Source: Nostoc sp. NMS9
GTDB lineage: Bacteria; Cyanobacteriota; Cyanobacteriia; Cyanobacteriales; Nostocaceae
Direction of reading: 5' to 3'
DNA length: 64,000 nucleotides
Assembly: GCF_017114995.1 (NCBI RefSeq)
Contig: NZ_JABXKL010000091.1
Location: forward strand, 213,476-277,475
Shown here in pieces: positions 34,935 through 43,534 of the stretch. Both the position numbers and the translations under genes were made by a program. The notes beneath the pieces were generated by a model, which saw nothing but the letters and a program-made list of their open reading frames with translations, was not told the DNA's origin and did not search any database. Each line of letters starts with the position of its first letter. Position 1 is the stretch's first letter.

Positions 34935-37223
34935 ATGAAGTATCAAGTTGGGGATGAGTTTTTACAAGAACTACCACTGATTTTAGGGGGGCCAATCCTC
35001 AAACATACTGAGCCAGAGTCAGTGACAGTATGGGTGGCACTGAAACAGTTTTGTCAGGTAGAACTTAAGGTTTATCACACAACAAATGATGGTGAAGCAC
35101 TAGGAAATTGCTTATTGGAGGGAGAACGCTCTACCTTTGCTCTGGGTAAGTATCTTCATGTACTTGCCATCACGGCTCGGTCTACAATTGGACATCGCCT
35201 AACTGGAGGTCGCATCTATGCATACGACCTCCAGTTTACTCTTGCTGACCAAACCACGGAAACTCTGCAACAAGCATTATGTTCAAACTCCTCTCCTCCA
35301 GTCAGCATTAGCTACTTCGATCATCAAAAACCAACCTTTGTTCTGCCGCCAAGCCATCTTCAAGATTTGCAAATTGTCCATGCTTCCTGCCGTAAACCTC
35401 ATGGTCATGGGTTTGATGCATTGCCGATTCTCGACAGTATGATTCAGGCGTCAGCAAATCAACCCCAACGCCGCCCTCACCAACTGTTCCTCACCGGAGA
35501 TCAAATTTACGGTGACGATGTAGCAGATCCGTCGTTGTGGGTTGCCACTACTCTTGGTGATGCCCTCTTGGGTTGGGAAGAACAACTTCCTGTAAATGGA
35601 ATGTACTGCACTCCCCAGCAACTAATACCTGGAGAGCGGGCTGATGTGGCGACAAATCAAGCTGGTTTGACCGCAGGATTACATAATAAAGCTGAGAAAG
35701 TCAACAGTCATCTTTTCAGTCTGGGTGAATATTACGCTACTTATTTACTAGCTTGGTCGCCAGTGTGCTGGCCGACAACATTTCCCAAAGGACAGCAAGT
35801 AACGAGCGATCGCCATGCTATCAAAGACTGGAATCGCGCAGTCAAGCATTTGCGACAATTCATTTATACCCTTTGGAAAGTGCGCCGCGCCCTTGCCAAT
35901 ATCCCCATACACAGCATCTTTGATGACCATGATGTTAGTGATGACTGGAATTTAAACCAAGCTTGGTGTTTGCGAGTGCTGGGGCGTCCATTAGGGCGAA
36001 GAATAGTCCAAAATGCATTGTTAGCCTACACAGTATTTCAAGGATGGGGCAATACACCTGGGCAATTTGCGGAAGGAAAACCAGGTGAAAAGCTGTTGGT
36101 GGCTGCACAAGCTTGGTCAGCTTCTCAAGGAACAGATGCAAAGGCTGATGAGGCGATCGCTCGTTATGTAGGAATGCCAGCCAACGATCCCCATACAGAC
36201 TTACCTATTTTAGTCCGAGACGGTACAGTATTTATTCTAGATCGGCATCCTGAAGCGCTGACTTGGCACTACATAGTCCGCAGCGATTGCCATGAAGTAA
36301 TTGTGCTGGATACGCGTACATGGCGGGGTTATCCAGCCGATCAAAAACCAATTGCGCCGCCGATGCTGTTGTGTCCAAAGGCTTTTGAGCAACAACTACT
36401 TTTACCTTTACAACAAATAGATGAACAAACTCAGATTAAAACTACATTTGTGATTGCGCCCACTAATGTATTTGGATTACAAGTGATTGATTGGATTCAT
36501 CATTGGCACTTAAAACAGGAGAAAGTTTTTTCAACAGATGTTGGAGATGCCTGGAACATTAATGTTGAAGCACTGGCGAAATTCCTAACTACTTTGTTTG
36601 AAGAACGTCAACAAGTCGTGATTCTATCTGGGGATATTCACTACAGTTCTGTTGCTCACTTATCTTATGCACGCACCCATTCCAAATTACAATCTGTCTT
36701 GGTACAGTTAACTGCTAGTGCATTGAAGAATGAAGAGATTTTGACGCGGCTGATTCATACACGATTGAAAGATTGGCTCCTCCCAGAACAGGTACGACAT
36801 TGGATAGGCTGGATCAACCCACCCAATATGGTAGAAATTTCCGAGAAACAATTACACCATAATCGTCAGCTGCTGAATGATCCTGACTGGCATTGTGTGC
36901 TGGAGTGGATACCTAGAAACAGTGTTCAGACTTCTACCTACACAGCAGATATATTATCATTGATCGCTCCTTGGAAACGAGCCGAAAATACCAAATGGAA
37001 ATGGTTGCAACCCCTGATATTTTGGAAATCTCGTTGGTTTCAGGAAGGACGAGAAGTTGTTGGATTGAATAATTTAGCTCTGGTTCACTTTGAGTTAGCA
37101 GATGAGAGTAATTCTTGCAAAGTTATGCAAGATTTGTACTGGTTTTCTTGTTGGTATCCAACCCAAATTGTTTACAGCCGTTTTGAGAGCCAGTTAACGC
37201 CGAATCAGTCTTTATTACGATGA
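34935..37223 (+). CDS. PhoD-like metallophosphatase / phosphodiesterase
   Basis: 762 residues. An N-terminal Ig-like PhoD_N-type region (LPLILGGPILKHTEPESVTVWVA) precedes a metallophosphatase domain: the metal motifs are LFLTGDQIYGDDVADPSLW (about 182-200), SIFDDHDVSDDWN (about 325-338) and VVILSGDIHYSSVAHLSYA (about 555-574), with IVLDTRTWRGYP between. No signal peptide is seen, unlike exported PhoD, so it may act inside the cell or be secreted by another route. About 150 residues after the catalytic core are family-specific and unknown. The substrate (phosphodiester or phosphomonoester) cannot be decided. Confidence 0.82.
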   Translation: MKYQVGDEFLQELPLILGGPILKHTEPESVTVWVALKQFCQVELKVYHTTNDGEALGNCLLEGERSTFALGKYLHVLAITARSTIGHRLTGGRIYAYDLQFTLADQTTETLQQALCSNSSPPVSISYFDHQKPTFVLPPSHLQDLQIVHASCRKPHGHGFDALPILDSMIQASANQPQRRPHQLFLTGDQIYGDDVADPSLWVATTLGDALLGWEEQLPVNGMYCTPQQLIPGERADVATNQAGLTAGLHNKAEKVNSHLFSLGEYYATYLLAWSPVCWPTTFPKGQQVTSDRHAIKDWNRAVKHLRQFIYTLWKVRRALANIPIHSIFDDHDVSDDWNLNQAWCLRVLGRPLGRRIVQNALLAYTVFQGWGNTPGQFAEGKPGEKLLVAAQAWSASQGTDAKADEAIARYVGMPANDPHTDLPILVRDGTVFILDRHPEALTWHYIVRSDCHEVIVLDTRTWRGYPADQKPIAPPMLLCPKAFEQQLLLPLQQIDEQTQIKTTFVIAPTNVFGLQVIDWIHHWHLKQEKVFSTDVGDAWNINVEALAKFLTTLFEERQQVVILSGDIHYSSVAHLSYARTHSKLQSVLVQLTASALKNEEILTRLIHTRLKDWLLPEQVRHWIGWINPPNMVEISEKQLHHNRQLLNDPDWHCVLEWIPRNSVQTSTYTADILSLIAPWKRAENTKWKWLQPLIFWKSRWFQEGREVVGLNNLALVHFELADESNSCKVMQDLYWFSCWYPTQIVYSRFESQLTPNQSLLR

Positions 37224-37304
37224 TCAGCTTTGCTGTGTGAATAGAAATTTTAGTTGTATATGTGGGCACTCTAGATTTAAGAAACATACTGGAGAGTGAT
37301 TTCT

Positions 37305-37778
37305 ATGTCCACGACCCCAATTAGTGCAACACTGGCACAAACAGAGAGAGATGCTGTGTTACAAGCGATTAGCACGATTAAAGAAAAGTTACCATTTTTA
37401 GTTGATTTGAGTTCCGACGATCGCAAGACTTTACCTAAGATGGGCGATAAGAGTCGCGCCTTTGTAAGCATTGCATTAGAGGTGGCGGTCCAGAACCCAG
37501 AGTTTTTACCGCGATCGTTCGATTTGGAAGAGATGCGGAAAGACGTACAATTATTTGAAGCGTTGTATCCGGTGTTGTTATCCTTAACACAATTGCAAGA
37601 ACTCGTGGATGATACTTCTTTGGCAGTGGGCAGTGAAGCTTATGCAGCAGCGTTGCAGGTGTATAGCTACGCCAAAGCCAGTGGACAAGGGGCGGGTTTA
37701 GATACAGTGGTTGCGGAAATGGGAAAACGATTCACTCGTAAACCTGTAAAGTCCGAGCTTAAAGAACCAATGTTGTAG
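37305..37778 (+). CDS. Conserved small helical protein of unknown function
   Basis: 157 residues, all helical and soluble. It has no membrane span or catalytic signature. Recognisable blocks are LSSDDRKTLPKMGDKSRAFV, LPRSFDLEEMRKDVQLFEAL, LVDDTSLAVGSEAYAAALQVYSYAK and a closing EMGKRFTRK. I recall similar proteins in cyanobacteria and Bacteroidetes, annotated only as hypothetical. The ATG at 37305 is preferred, with GGAG 10 bases before it; a GTG at 37296 would sit almost on that site. It immediately precedes the first 42-bp array of the NACHT-CHAT cassette, but no functional tie is shown. Confidence 0.65.
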   Translation: MSTTPISATLAQTERDAVLQAISTIKEKLPFLVDLSSDDRKTLPKMGDKSRAFVSIALEVAVQNPEFLPRSFDLEEMRKDVQLFEALYPVLLSLTQLQELVDDTSLAVGSEAYAAALQVYSYAKASGQGAGLDTVVAEMGKRFTRKPVKSELKEPML

Positions 37779-38271
37779 AAAATAAGTTGGTAGTTGCACG
37801 TCAAAAGTAAAACATTAGAGCTTCAGAACTTGAATGTTGGAGTTAAAAGCACGACATTTCGAGTTCTGAAGCTCAATTTTTGGAGTTCAGAGGCTCAACG
37901 TTCGAGCAAAAAGGTGCAACTTCCGAGTTCAGAGGCTCAACGTTCAAGCAAAAAGGTGCAACTTTCGAGTTCAGAAGCTCAACGTTCAAGCAAAAAGGTG
38001 CAACTTCCGAGTTCAGAGGCTCAACGTTCAAGCAAAAAGGTGCAACTTCCGAGTTCAAAGGTTCAACGTTCGAGTAAAAAGGTGCAACTTCCGAGTTCAG
38101 AGGCTCAACGTTCGAGTAAAAAGGTGCAACTTCCGAGTTCAGAGGTTGAAAATTGAGATTTTGAAGGCGATCGCAAAAATATTTATCTCGAACACTCGTC
38201 TCTGAAGCGGCATTATTAAGGGTTAGTGAGGTTAACATAGTAAAAATGTTTTCAGCCTCTTGTTGGTGAAA
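37779..38271. other. Non-coding region holding the first 42-bp array
   Basis: 493 bases between the helical protein and the NACHT-CHAT gene. Diverged 21-22-bp units begin about 37815, regular 42-bp units run 37883-38134 and the array ends near 38157. About 110 bases of unique A/T-rich sequence with one HIP1-like GCGATCGC then lead to the large gene and presumably hold its promoter. Confidence 0.7.
37883..38157. repeat. 42-bp tandem array, copy 1 (upstream of the NACHT-CHAT gene)
   Basis: Six full units start at 37883, 37925, 37967, 38009, 38051 and 38093, plus a partial at 38135. Each unit is two related 21-mers: GAGTTCAGAGGCTCAACG-TTC and GAGCAAAAAGGTGCAAC-TTCC, sharing GAG, A-A-G and CAAC positions. 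The final unit merges into TTGAGATTTTGAAGGCGATC. All frames stay open (14 codons per unit) on both strands, which yields spurious reading frames. Confidence 0.93.
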
Positions 38272-41200
38272 ATGCCAAGTCAAGATTACAAATGGAAGCG
38301 GTTCTGGTGTCCTCGGTCAGGTCGCCTTAATCTAGCTGATGGTGGTTATCTGTGCGACCCAGAAGAGAAGTGGGGCAAAATATACAATCCAGATTTAGTA
38401 ACCTTCGAGGCTATATCCGACTTACCATGTTTAGCGCTCTTGGGTGAGCCAGGAATTGGTAAAAGCCATACTATAGAGGCAGAGAAAAATGAAATTATTA
38501 GCGAAATTCAAAAACAAGGTGGTCAGGTACTTTCGTTAGATATCCGTTCCTATGGAAGTGAAGACAGACTAGTTTGCAGATTATTTGACAGCCCAGAATT
38601 TACTCAATGGTTAAAAGGCACTCATCAGTTACATATTTTTTTAGATAGTCTTGATGAATGCTTGCTACGAATAGATACATTAGCAACGCTCCTAGTTGAC
38701 GAGTTCAAACGTTATCAGAATCATATCCAGCGTTTACATCTTCGTATTGCCTGTCGAACGGCTGTTTGGCAACCAGTCCTAGAGGAAGGACTCAAGCAAA
38801 TTTGGGGTAAAGATAGTGTAGGAATTTATGAACTAGCTCCACTTCGGCGTGTAGATGTGAGTAAAGCCGCAAAGATTGAAGGCATCGACAATCCTGAAGC
38901 ATTTCTAGAAGAAATTAACAGGAAAAATGTTGTACCTTTGGCTATTAAACCAATTACATTAGAATTTCTGATTAAAACTTATCGTAGCTACAATGGTAAA
39001 TTTCCTCCTAATCAAAGGTTGCATGAACTTTATCTTGAAGGATGTCTCTGGCTTTGTGAAGAACGGAATAAGAGCCGGATTTCATCGAAATTAAAAGGTA
39101 ATCTTAAGCGACAACAACGTTTAATTATTGCGGCTAGGCTTGCAGCTATCACAATTTATGGTAATAAATTTGCTATCTGGATTGGTATTCAAAGTGGTGT
39201 TCCAAAAGATGACGTACTCATTGAGAAGATATGCCAGGGAACAGAAAGCCTTGATAGTAAAGAGTTTGAAATTAGTGAAGAAGCTGTTGAAGAAGTTTTA
39301 GATACTGGTTTATTCTCATCTTGTGGTGAATTAAGTCGTATGGGATGGGCACACCAAACCTATGCTGAATTTCTTGCAGCATGGTACTTAGTTCAGCACG
39401 AAACACCTTTGAATCAGGTAATGAAACTGATTGTTTCACCTGAAGATCCTGAATGTAAGTTAATCCCACAACTTCATGAGACAGCAGCATGGCTAGCTAG
39501 TATGAGGACTGACGTACTTCAGGAAATTATGAAGACTGATCCTGATGTACTGTTGCAAAGCGACATACCTACAGATGCAAATCTTCGAGCAGCAATAGTT
39601 GATAACTTATTAAAACAGTATGAGCAGGGAAAGCTATTTGATTCACATAGAGATAATTATCCCACATACGAGAAGTTTAAACATTCCGGGTTAGCTGTAC
39701 AATTGCTTCCATATATTCAGGATTTAAGCAAGCCAATCGATGTACGAGATGTAGCGATAGACATTGCTGAGGCTTGTAAGGTAGATGAACTTCAGGAGGA
39801 GTTGGTAAACCTAGCACTTGATTCATCCCAATCAATTTACCTACGAGCTAGTGCAGCAAAAGCAATCTGCACAGTTGGTAATGCGAGTGCAAGATTGCAG
39901 CTGAAGTCTCTGATTTTTAGTCAAATGCCAGAAGACGAGGATGACCAACTTAAAGGGTATATTTTCAGAGCCATTTGGTCAGGTCATCTACCAGCAGAGG
40001 AATTGTTTAATGTCTTAACTCCACCTAAGAAGAGAAACTTTACAGGATCGTATCGAGTATTTCTTGACTTTGAACTCGTACCAAAACTACAGTCATGTGA
40101 TTTGCTAGTTGCTCTTAAGTGGGTCGAAAAGCAAGGTCTTAGGTGCTTTGGACACTCATTTGAAAGACTTGCAGATGCGATAATGCTAAAAGCTTGGGAA
40201 CATCTGGAATTACCTGACATAGCAGAAAGTTTTACTAAAGTCGCTCTAATACAGTGGAGAGAACACCAGAAAATCATAACTTTCGACAACGAGATCCAAG
40301 CACAATTTGAATTATCACTTGTTAAGAATGTTGAAAAACGGCGCAAGCTTATTGAGCAGGTAGTTATAATAGTTTCCCAATCAGGAGAAAATATATATTT
40401 TTTATTGCATTCATTAACAGAAAATATCCTTTCAACAGAAGATGTTTTTTGGATGCTCGGAAAACTTCAAAATGTTGATTCTCAGCAAGAGCGAATTTGG
40501 GCAGCGCTAATTCAGTGGAAATTTAATGGTCAAGATGTAAAGCAGAGAGATGCTATTTTTACAGTTACTCAGACTAATAATATCTTGCATGGAGAATTTG
40601 CACTTTATTTTGCAAGACAGCCTGAAATACTGAAGGCTGACTATCAAATGATGCAAGAACAACAGAATAATAGACAAAAACCTATTTTAGACCCACCACC
40701 TAAAGAACGAGTGCTTCTATTTTTAGAGCAACTAGAGTCAGGAAATCTATTAGCTTGGTGGCAAATAAATATGGAGATGATGCTTAAGCCAGATAGTCAA
40801 TTTTATGAACAAGAGCTTGAATCAGATTTAACAAAACTTCCTGGATGGCAAGAAGCTAATATAAAAACTCGTGAAAGAATTATCAACGGCGCTAAAAAGT
40901 ATATTCAAGAATATAATCAAGTAGCTTATGACTGGATAGGGACAAATACGTATGATCGTCCAGCATTAGCTGGCTGTAAAGCTTTACTATTGCTTTTACA
41001 AGAAACTCCAGAATTTTTAGACACTATATCATCTGAGATATGGCAACGGTGGGCATCTGTTATTGTTGCCTTTCCTCATAGCAGCACCACCCAAAGAGAA
41101 CATTACTACACCGAATTAGTTAAGCGGGCATACATAAATGCTCCCTCTGAAACCCTAAATACACTGCTGTCCATTATTAATAAGGAGAATGAGGAACATG

Positions 41201-42447
41201 GCTATATCTTTATTCTTAATAAATTTGAGAAATGCTGGGATGAGCCTTTCAAAGCTGTTCTTTTAGAAAAGGCTAGAGATACAGCAATTAAACCTCAATG
41301 TATGGGACAGTTACTTGAAGAACTTTTAAAGCGTGAATCGATTGGAGCTAGAGAGTTTGCTAAATCCCTTGTTTCTATTCCTCTACCTTTAGAAGAAGAA
41401 GCACACCAGAAAGCTGTAGTTGCAGGTAGGGTATTAGTTGAATGTGCAGAACCTACTAGCTGGGCGGTTATTTGGTCGGCTATCCACCAAAATACAGACT
41501 TTGGGCGAGAAGTATTTGAAGCAGTCACTTACCGCTACTCGCATGGTTTGCATTTGAAGCTGACTGAAAAACAGCTAGCGGATTTATACATCTGGCTAGT
41601 TTGTCAGTATCCTCATGCTGGAGATCCTGATTACAGTAATGATGTTCTTGCTCACAATATGGGCGCTAGAGAGAGCGTTGCTAACTTAAGAGACAGTGTT
41701 TTAACACAACTTAGGGAAACTGGGACATCTCAGGCGTGTATCGAGATTGAGCGTATTGCTGAGGAGTTTCCTGAATTAACGTGGCTTAAAAAAACGTTGC
41801 TGAAAGCTCAGAGCGTTAAACGGCGAAAAAATTGGCAACCACCTCAACCAGAGCAGATTCTTCAGATTGTTAGCAAAAAGGAATCACAGACTATGAAAAC
41901 AATTCTGATCTTGGCATCCAGCCCAGTTGATGAGGCAAGATTACGCTTGGATAAAGAGGTGCGTGAAATTGATGAGGGATTACGTCGATCTCAGAAGCGT
42001 GACCAATTCAGATTAGAGAAGAGAGGGGCTATTAGGACTGATGATATACGTAGAGCTTTATTAGATACTCGACCACAGATTGTCCATTTCTGCGGACATG
42101 GAGCTGGAGATGAAGGACTAGTGATAGAAGACGAAGAAGGTAAATCAAAACTAGTGAGTACAGAGGCTCTCGCAAGTTTATTTGAACTGTTTGCTGAAGA
42201 CGTAGAATGTGTTCTTCTGAATGCTTGCCTTTCTGAGGTGCAAGCAAACGCAATTGTCCAGCATATTAATTATGTAATTGGTATGAGTGATTCAGTGGGA
42301 GATACTGCTGCGATCAAGTTTGCTACAGGATTCTATGATGCTCTTGGAGCAGGGAAGTCAATTGAAATAGCTTATAAATTTGGATGTAATGCAATTCAAT
42401 TAGAGAACATTGCAGAGCATTTAACTCCAAAATTGAAGAAAAAATAG
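38272..42447 (+). CDS. NACHT-type STAND NTPase with helical repeats and C-terminal CHAT protease domain
   Basis: 1391 residues from the ATG at 38272; the frame also opens at a TTG at 38260. Walker A LGEPGIGKSH is at about 57-66, Walker B LHIFLDSLDE at 120-129, then RIACRTAVW, and the NACHT signature WAHQTYAEFLAAWYLV near 358-373. Residues about 450-1190 are helical, HEAT-like in places (IYLRASAAKAICTVGN), and probably the sensor. After the linker RRKNWQPPQPEQILQIV comes a CHAT caspase-like domain from about 1208 with the dyad His1276 (HFCGHGAG) and Cys1319 (LLNACLS). The architecture is that of NLR-like antiphage or suicide proteins. No partner gene is evident. The trigger is unknown and the defence role is inferred. 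Confidence 0.87.
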   Translation: MPSQDYKWKRFWCPRSGRLNLADGGYLCDPEEKWGKIYNPDLVTFEAISDLPCLALLGEPGIGKSHTIEAEKNEIISEIQKQGGQVLSLDIRSYGSEDRLVCRLFDSPEFTQWLKGTHQLHIFLDSLDECLLRIDTLATLLVDEFKRYQNHIQRLHLRIACRTAVWQPVLEEGLKQIWGKDSVGIYELAPLRRVDVSKAAKIEGIDNPEAFLEEINRKNVVPLAIKPITLEFLIKTYRSYNGKFPPNQRLHELYLEGCLWLCEERNKSRISSKLKGNLKRQQRLIIAARLAAITIYGNKFAIWIGIQSGVPKDDVLIEKICQGTESLDSKEFEISEEAVEEVLDTGLFSSCGELSRMGWAHQTYAEFLAAWYLVQHETPLNQVMKLIVSPEDPECKLIPQLHETAAWLASMRTDVLQEIMKTDPDVLLQSDIPTDANLRAAIVDNLLKQYEQGKLFDSHRDNYPTYEKFKHSGLAVQLLPYIQDLSKPIDVRDVAIDIAEACKVDELQEELVNLALDSSQSIYLRASAAKAICTVGNASARLQLKSLIFSQMPEDEDDQLKGYIFRAIWSGHLPAEELFNVLTPPKKRNFTGSYRVFLDFELVPKLQSCDLLVALKWVEKQGLRCFGHSFERLADAIMLKAWEHLELPDIAESFTKVALIQWREHQKIITFDNEIQAQFELSLVKNVEKRRKLIEQVVIIVSQSGENIYFLLHSLTENILSTEDVFWMLGKLQNVDSQQERIWAALIQWKFNGQDVKQRDAIFTVTQTNNILHGEFALYFARQPEILKADYQMMQEQQNNRQKPILDPPPKERVLLFLEQLESGNLLAWWQINMEMMLKPDSQFYEQELESDLTKLPGWQEANIKTRERIINGAKKYIQEYNQVAYDWIGTNTYDRPALAGCKALLLLLQETPEFLDTISSEIWQRWASVIVAFPHSSTTQREHYYTELVKRAYINAPSETLNTLLSIINKENEEHGYIFILNKFEKCWDEPFKAVLLEKARDTAIKPQCMGQLLEELLKRESIGAREFAKSLVSIPLPLEEEAHQKAVVAGRVLVECAEPTSWAVIWSAIHQNTDFGREVFEAVTYRYSHGLHLKLTEKQLADLYIWLVCQYPHAGDPDYSNDVLAHNMGARESVANLRDSVLTQLRETGTSQACIEIERIAEEFPELTWLKKTLLKAQSVKRRKNWQPPQPEQILQIVSKKESQTMKTILILASSPVDEARLRLDKEVREIDEGLRRSQKRDQFRLEKRGAIRTDDIRRALLDTRPQIVHFCGHGAGDEGLVIEDEEGKSKLVSTEALASLFELFAEDVECVLLNACLSEVQANAIVQHINYVIGMSDSVGDTAAIKFATGFYDALGAGKSIEIAYKFGCNAIQLENIAEHLTPKLKKK

Positions 42448-42545
42448 CTTAATCACCTTTCTGGTAATCAGAAAACCGCCTCTTCAATCACTATCATCCA
42501 ACCTTATACCTTCAAGTTTTAACCTCAGAACCCGAAACTTAAACT

Positions 42546-42774
42546 TCAGAAGCTCAACGTTCAAGCAAAAAGGTGCAACTTCCGAGTTCAGAGGCTCAAC
42601 GTTCAAGCAAAAAAGTGCAACTTCCGAGTTCAAAGGCTCAACGTTCAAGCAAAAAGGTGCAACTTCCGAGTTCAGAAGCTCAACGTTCAAGCAAAAAGGT
42701 GCAATTTCCGAGTTCAGAAGCTCAACATTCGAGTAAAAAGGTGCAACTTCCGAGTTCAAAGGTTAAAAGTTGAG
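42546..42774. repeat. 42-bp tandem array, copy 2 (downstream of the NACHT-CHAT gene)
   Basis: About five 42-bp units of the same sequence and orientation as array 1, ending GAGTTCAAAGGTTAAAAGT and TTGAGATTTTGAAGGCGATC. The shared right-hand flank of about 35 bases shows the array was duplicated together with part of the leader that lies upstream of the large gene. Confidence 0.93.
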
Positions 42775-42819
42775 ATTTTGAAGGCGATCGCAGACGCATA
42801 ATATCTCAAAAGCTAGACT

Positions 42820-42987
42820 CGTCGCCAAACTTGGCAACCGCTTCAACCAGAGCAGATTCTCCAGATTGTGAGCAATAAGCCAAAAAATCAAAGTGCATCT
42901 ATATTTGAGGCACTTCAAAAAGTTTCAGATCAGTGGTGGGTTGCTTCATTTGTGAAAGCAATTGAGGCTGCGGTGAAAGGAGAATAA
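42820..42987 (+). pseudogene. 3' stub of a paralogue of the NACHT gene, different C-terminus
   Basis: An open frame of 55 codons after an in-frame TAG. Its first 18 residues, RRQTWQPLQPEQILQIVS, match RRKNWQPPQPEQILQIVS of the large protein, also at DNA level. It then departs: NKPKNQSASIFEALQKVS, DQWWVASFVKAIEAAVKGE and stop, with no CHAT domain. No start or upstream body remains. It is best read as the tail of a second, deleted copy whose effector or tail differed. It lies just after array 2, as the intact gene lies after array 1. Confidence 0.75.
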
Positions 42988-43100
42988 ACTAAGTTGAGTA
43001 AATAAAGCGATCGCCTTTCAAGCCTCATCATCTAAACTCAGATATGCAAGAAACAGGTAAAATTAATAGAATAGTAAAACAAAATTTTCAACCGTAATAT

Positions 43101-43325
43101 ATGCCGATATCTCCATCAGATGGTTCTGAGAACCTGTCAACCGCCATTCAGTTCAGCGAGATATCCAAATTAAATAAACTTTCTTTTGATCCTGATGCTC
43201 CTCCTATTTGGGAATTAGTAGCTGAAATCTCTGCCCAAGTCCCTGATGAAGAATGGCAAAAACTACCTACAGACTTAGCTAGGAGATTTGATTACTACCA
43301 GAAACAAAAACAAGGAAAAGATTGA
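43101..43325 (+). CDS. Antitoxin-like small protein
   Basis: 74 residues, acidic, with a disordered N-terminus and the block DPDAPPIWELVAEISAQVPDEEWQKLP followed by a short basic end. This block recurs in small cyanobacterial proteins encoded just before PIN-domain toxins. The stop codon overlaps the ATG of the next gene (TGATG), so the pair is translationally coupled. No DNA-binding motif is obvious. Since the downstream toxin is truncated, this antitoxin may now be an orphan. The assignment rests mainly on context. Confidence 0.65.
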   Translation: MPISPSDGSENLSTAIQFSEISKLNKLSFDPDAPPIWELVAEISAQVPDEEWQKLPTDLARRFDYYQKQKQGKD

Positions 43326-43534
43326 TGCGGGTTGTGTTTGCAGATACAGGGTATTGGGTTGCGTTGCTTAATCCTCGTAATGATTTACATAACAAAGCGA
43401 TTAATCTCTCAAAAGCTTTACAGCCTGCTCATATTGTCACCAGTGAAATGGTCTTAACTGAAGTACTGAATGATTTTTCATCTTTTTTCAAAAAGATATA
43501 CATCATCTTGTTGATATTCCAAGTTAAAATTTGA
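43325..43534 (+). pseudogene. Truncated PIN-domain toxin (VapC-like)
   Basis: The first 50 residues are clear PIN sequence: VVFADTGYWVALLNPRNDLH with the first catalytic Asp and TSEMVLTEVLNDF with the conserved Glu. A full PIN toxin is about 130-145 residues with two more acidic residues. Here the frame passes at about 43480 into the end of the opposite-strand DUF2079 gene (FFKKIYIILLIFQVKI) and stops. The toxin has therefore lost its C-terminal half and active-site acids. The junction coincides with the end of the neighbouring gene, suggesting a rearrangement. Confidence 0.75.

Larger units (their letters stand above)
42448..43100. other. Region after the NACHT-CHAT gene: second array and paralogue stub
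   Basis: 653 bases contain the second 42-bp array (42546-42774), about 45 bases similar to the leader after array 1, a 3' gene stub (42820-42987) and a short A/T-rich spacer with a HIP1 site before the antitoxin-like gene. Confidence 0.7.

Noticed and set aside
37883..38157. CRISPR array or repeat-protein gene at the 42-bp units
   Set aside because: There are no unique spacers, and frames on both strands are open only because the period is 14 codons; the frames start with TTG and lack ribosome sites.
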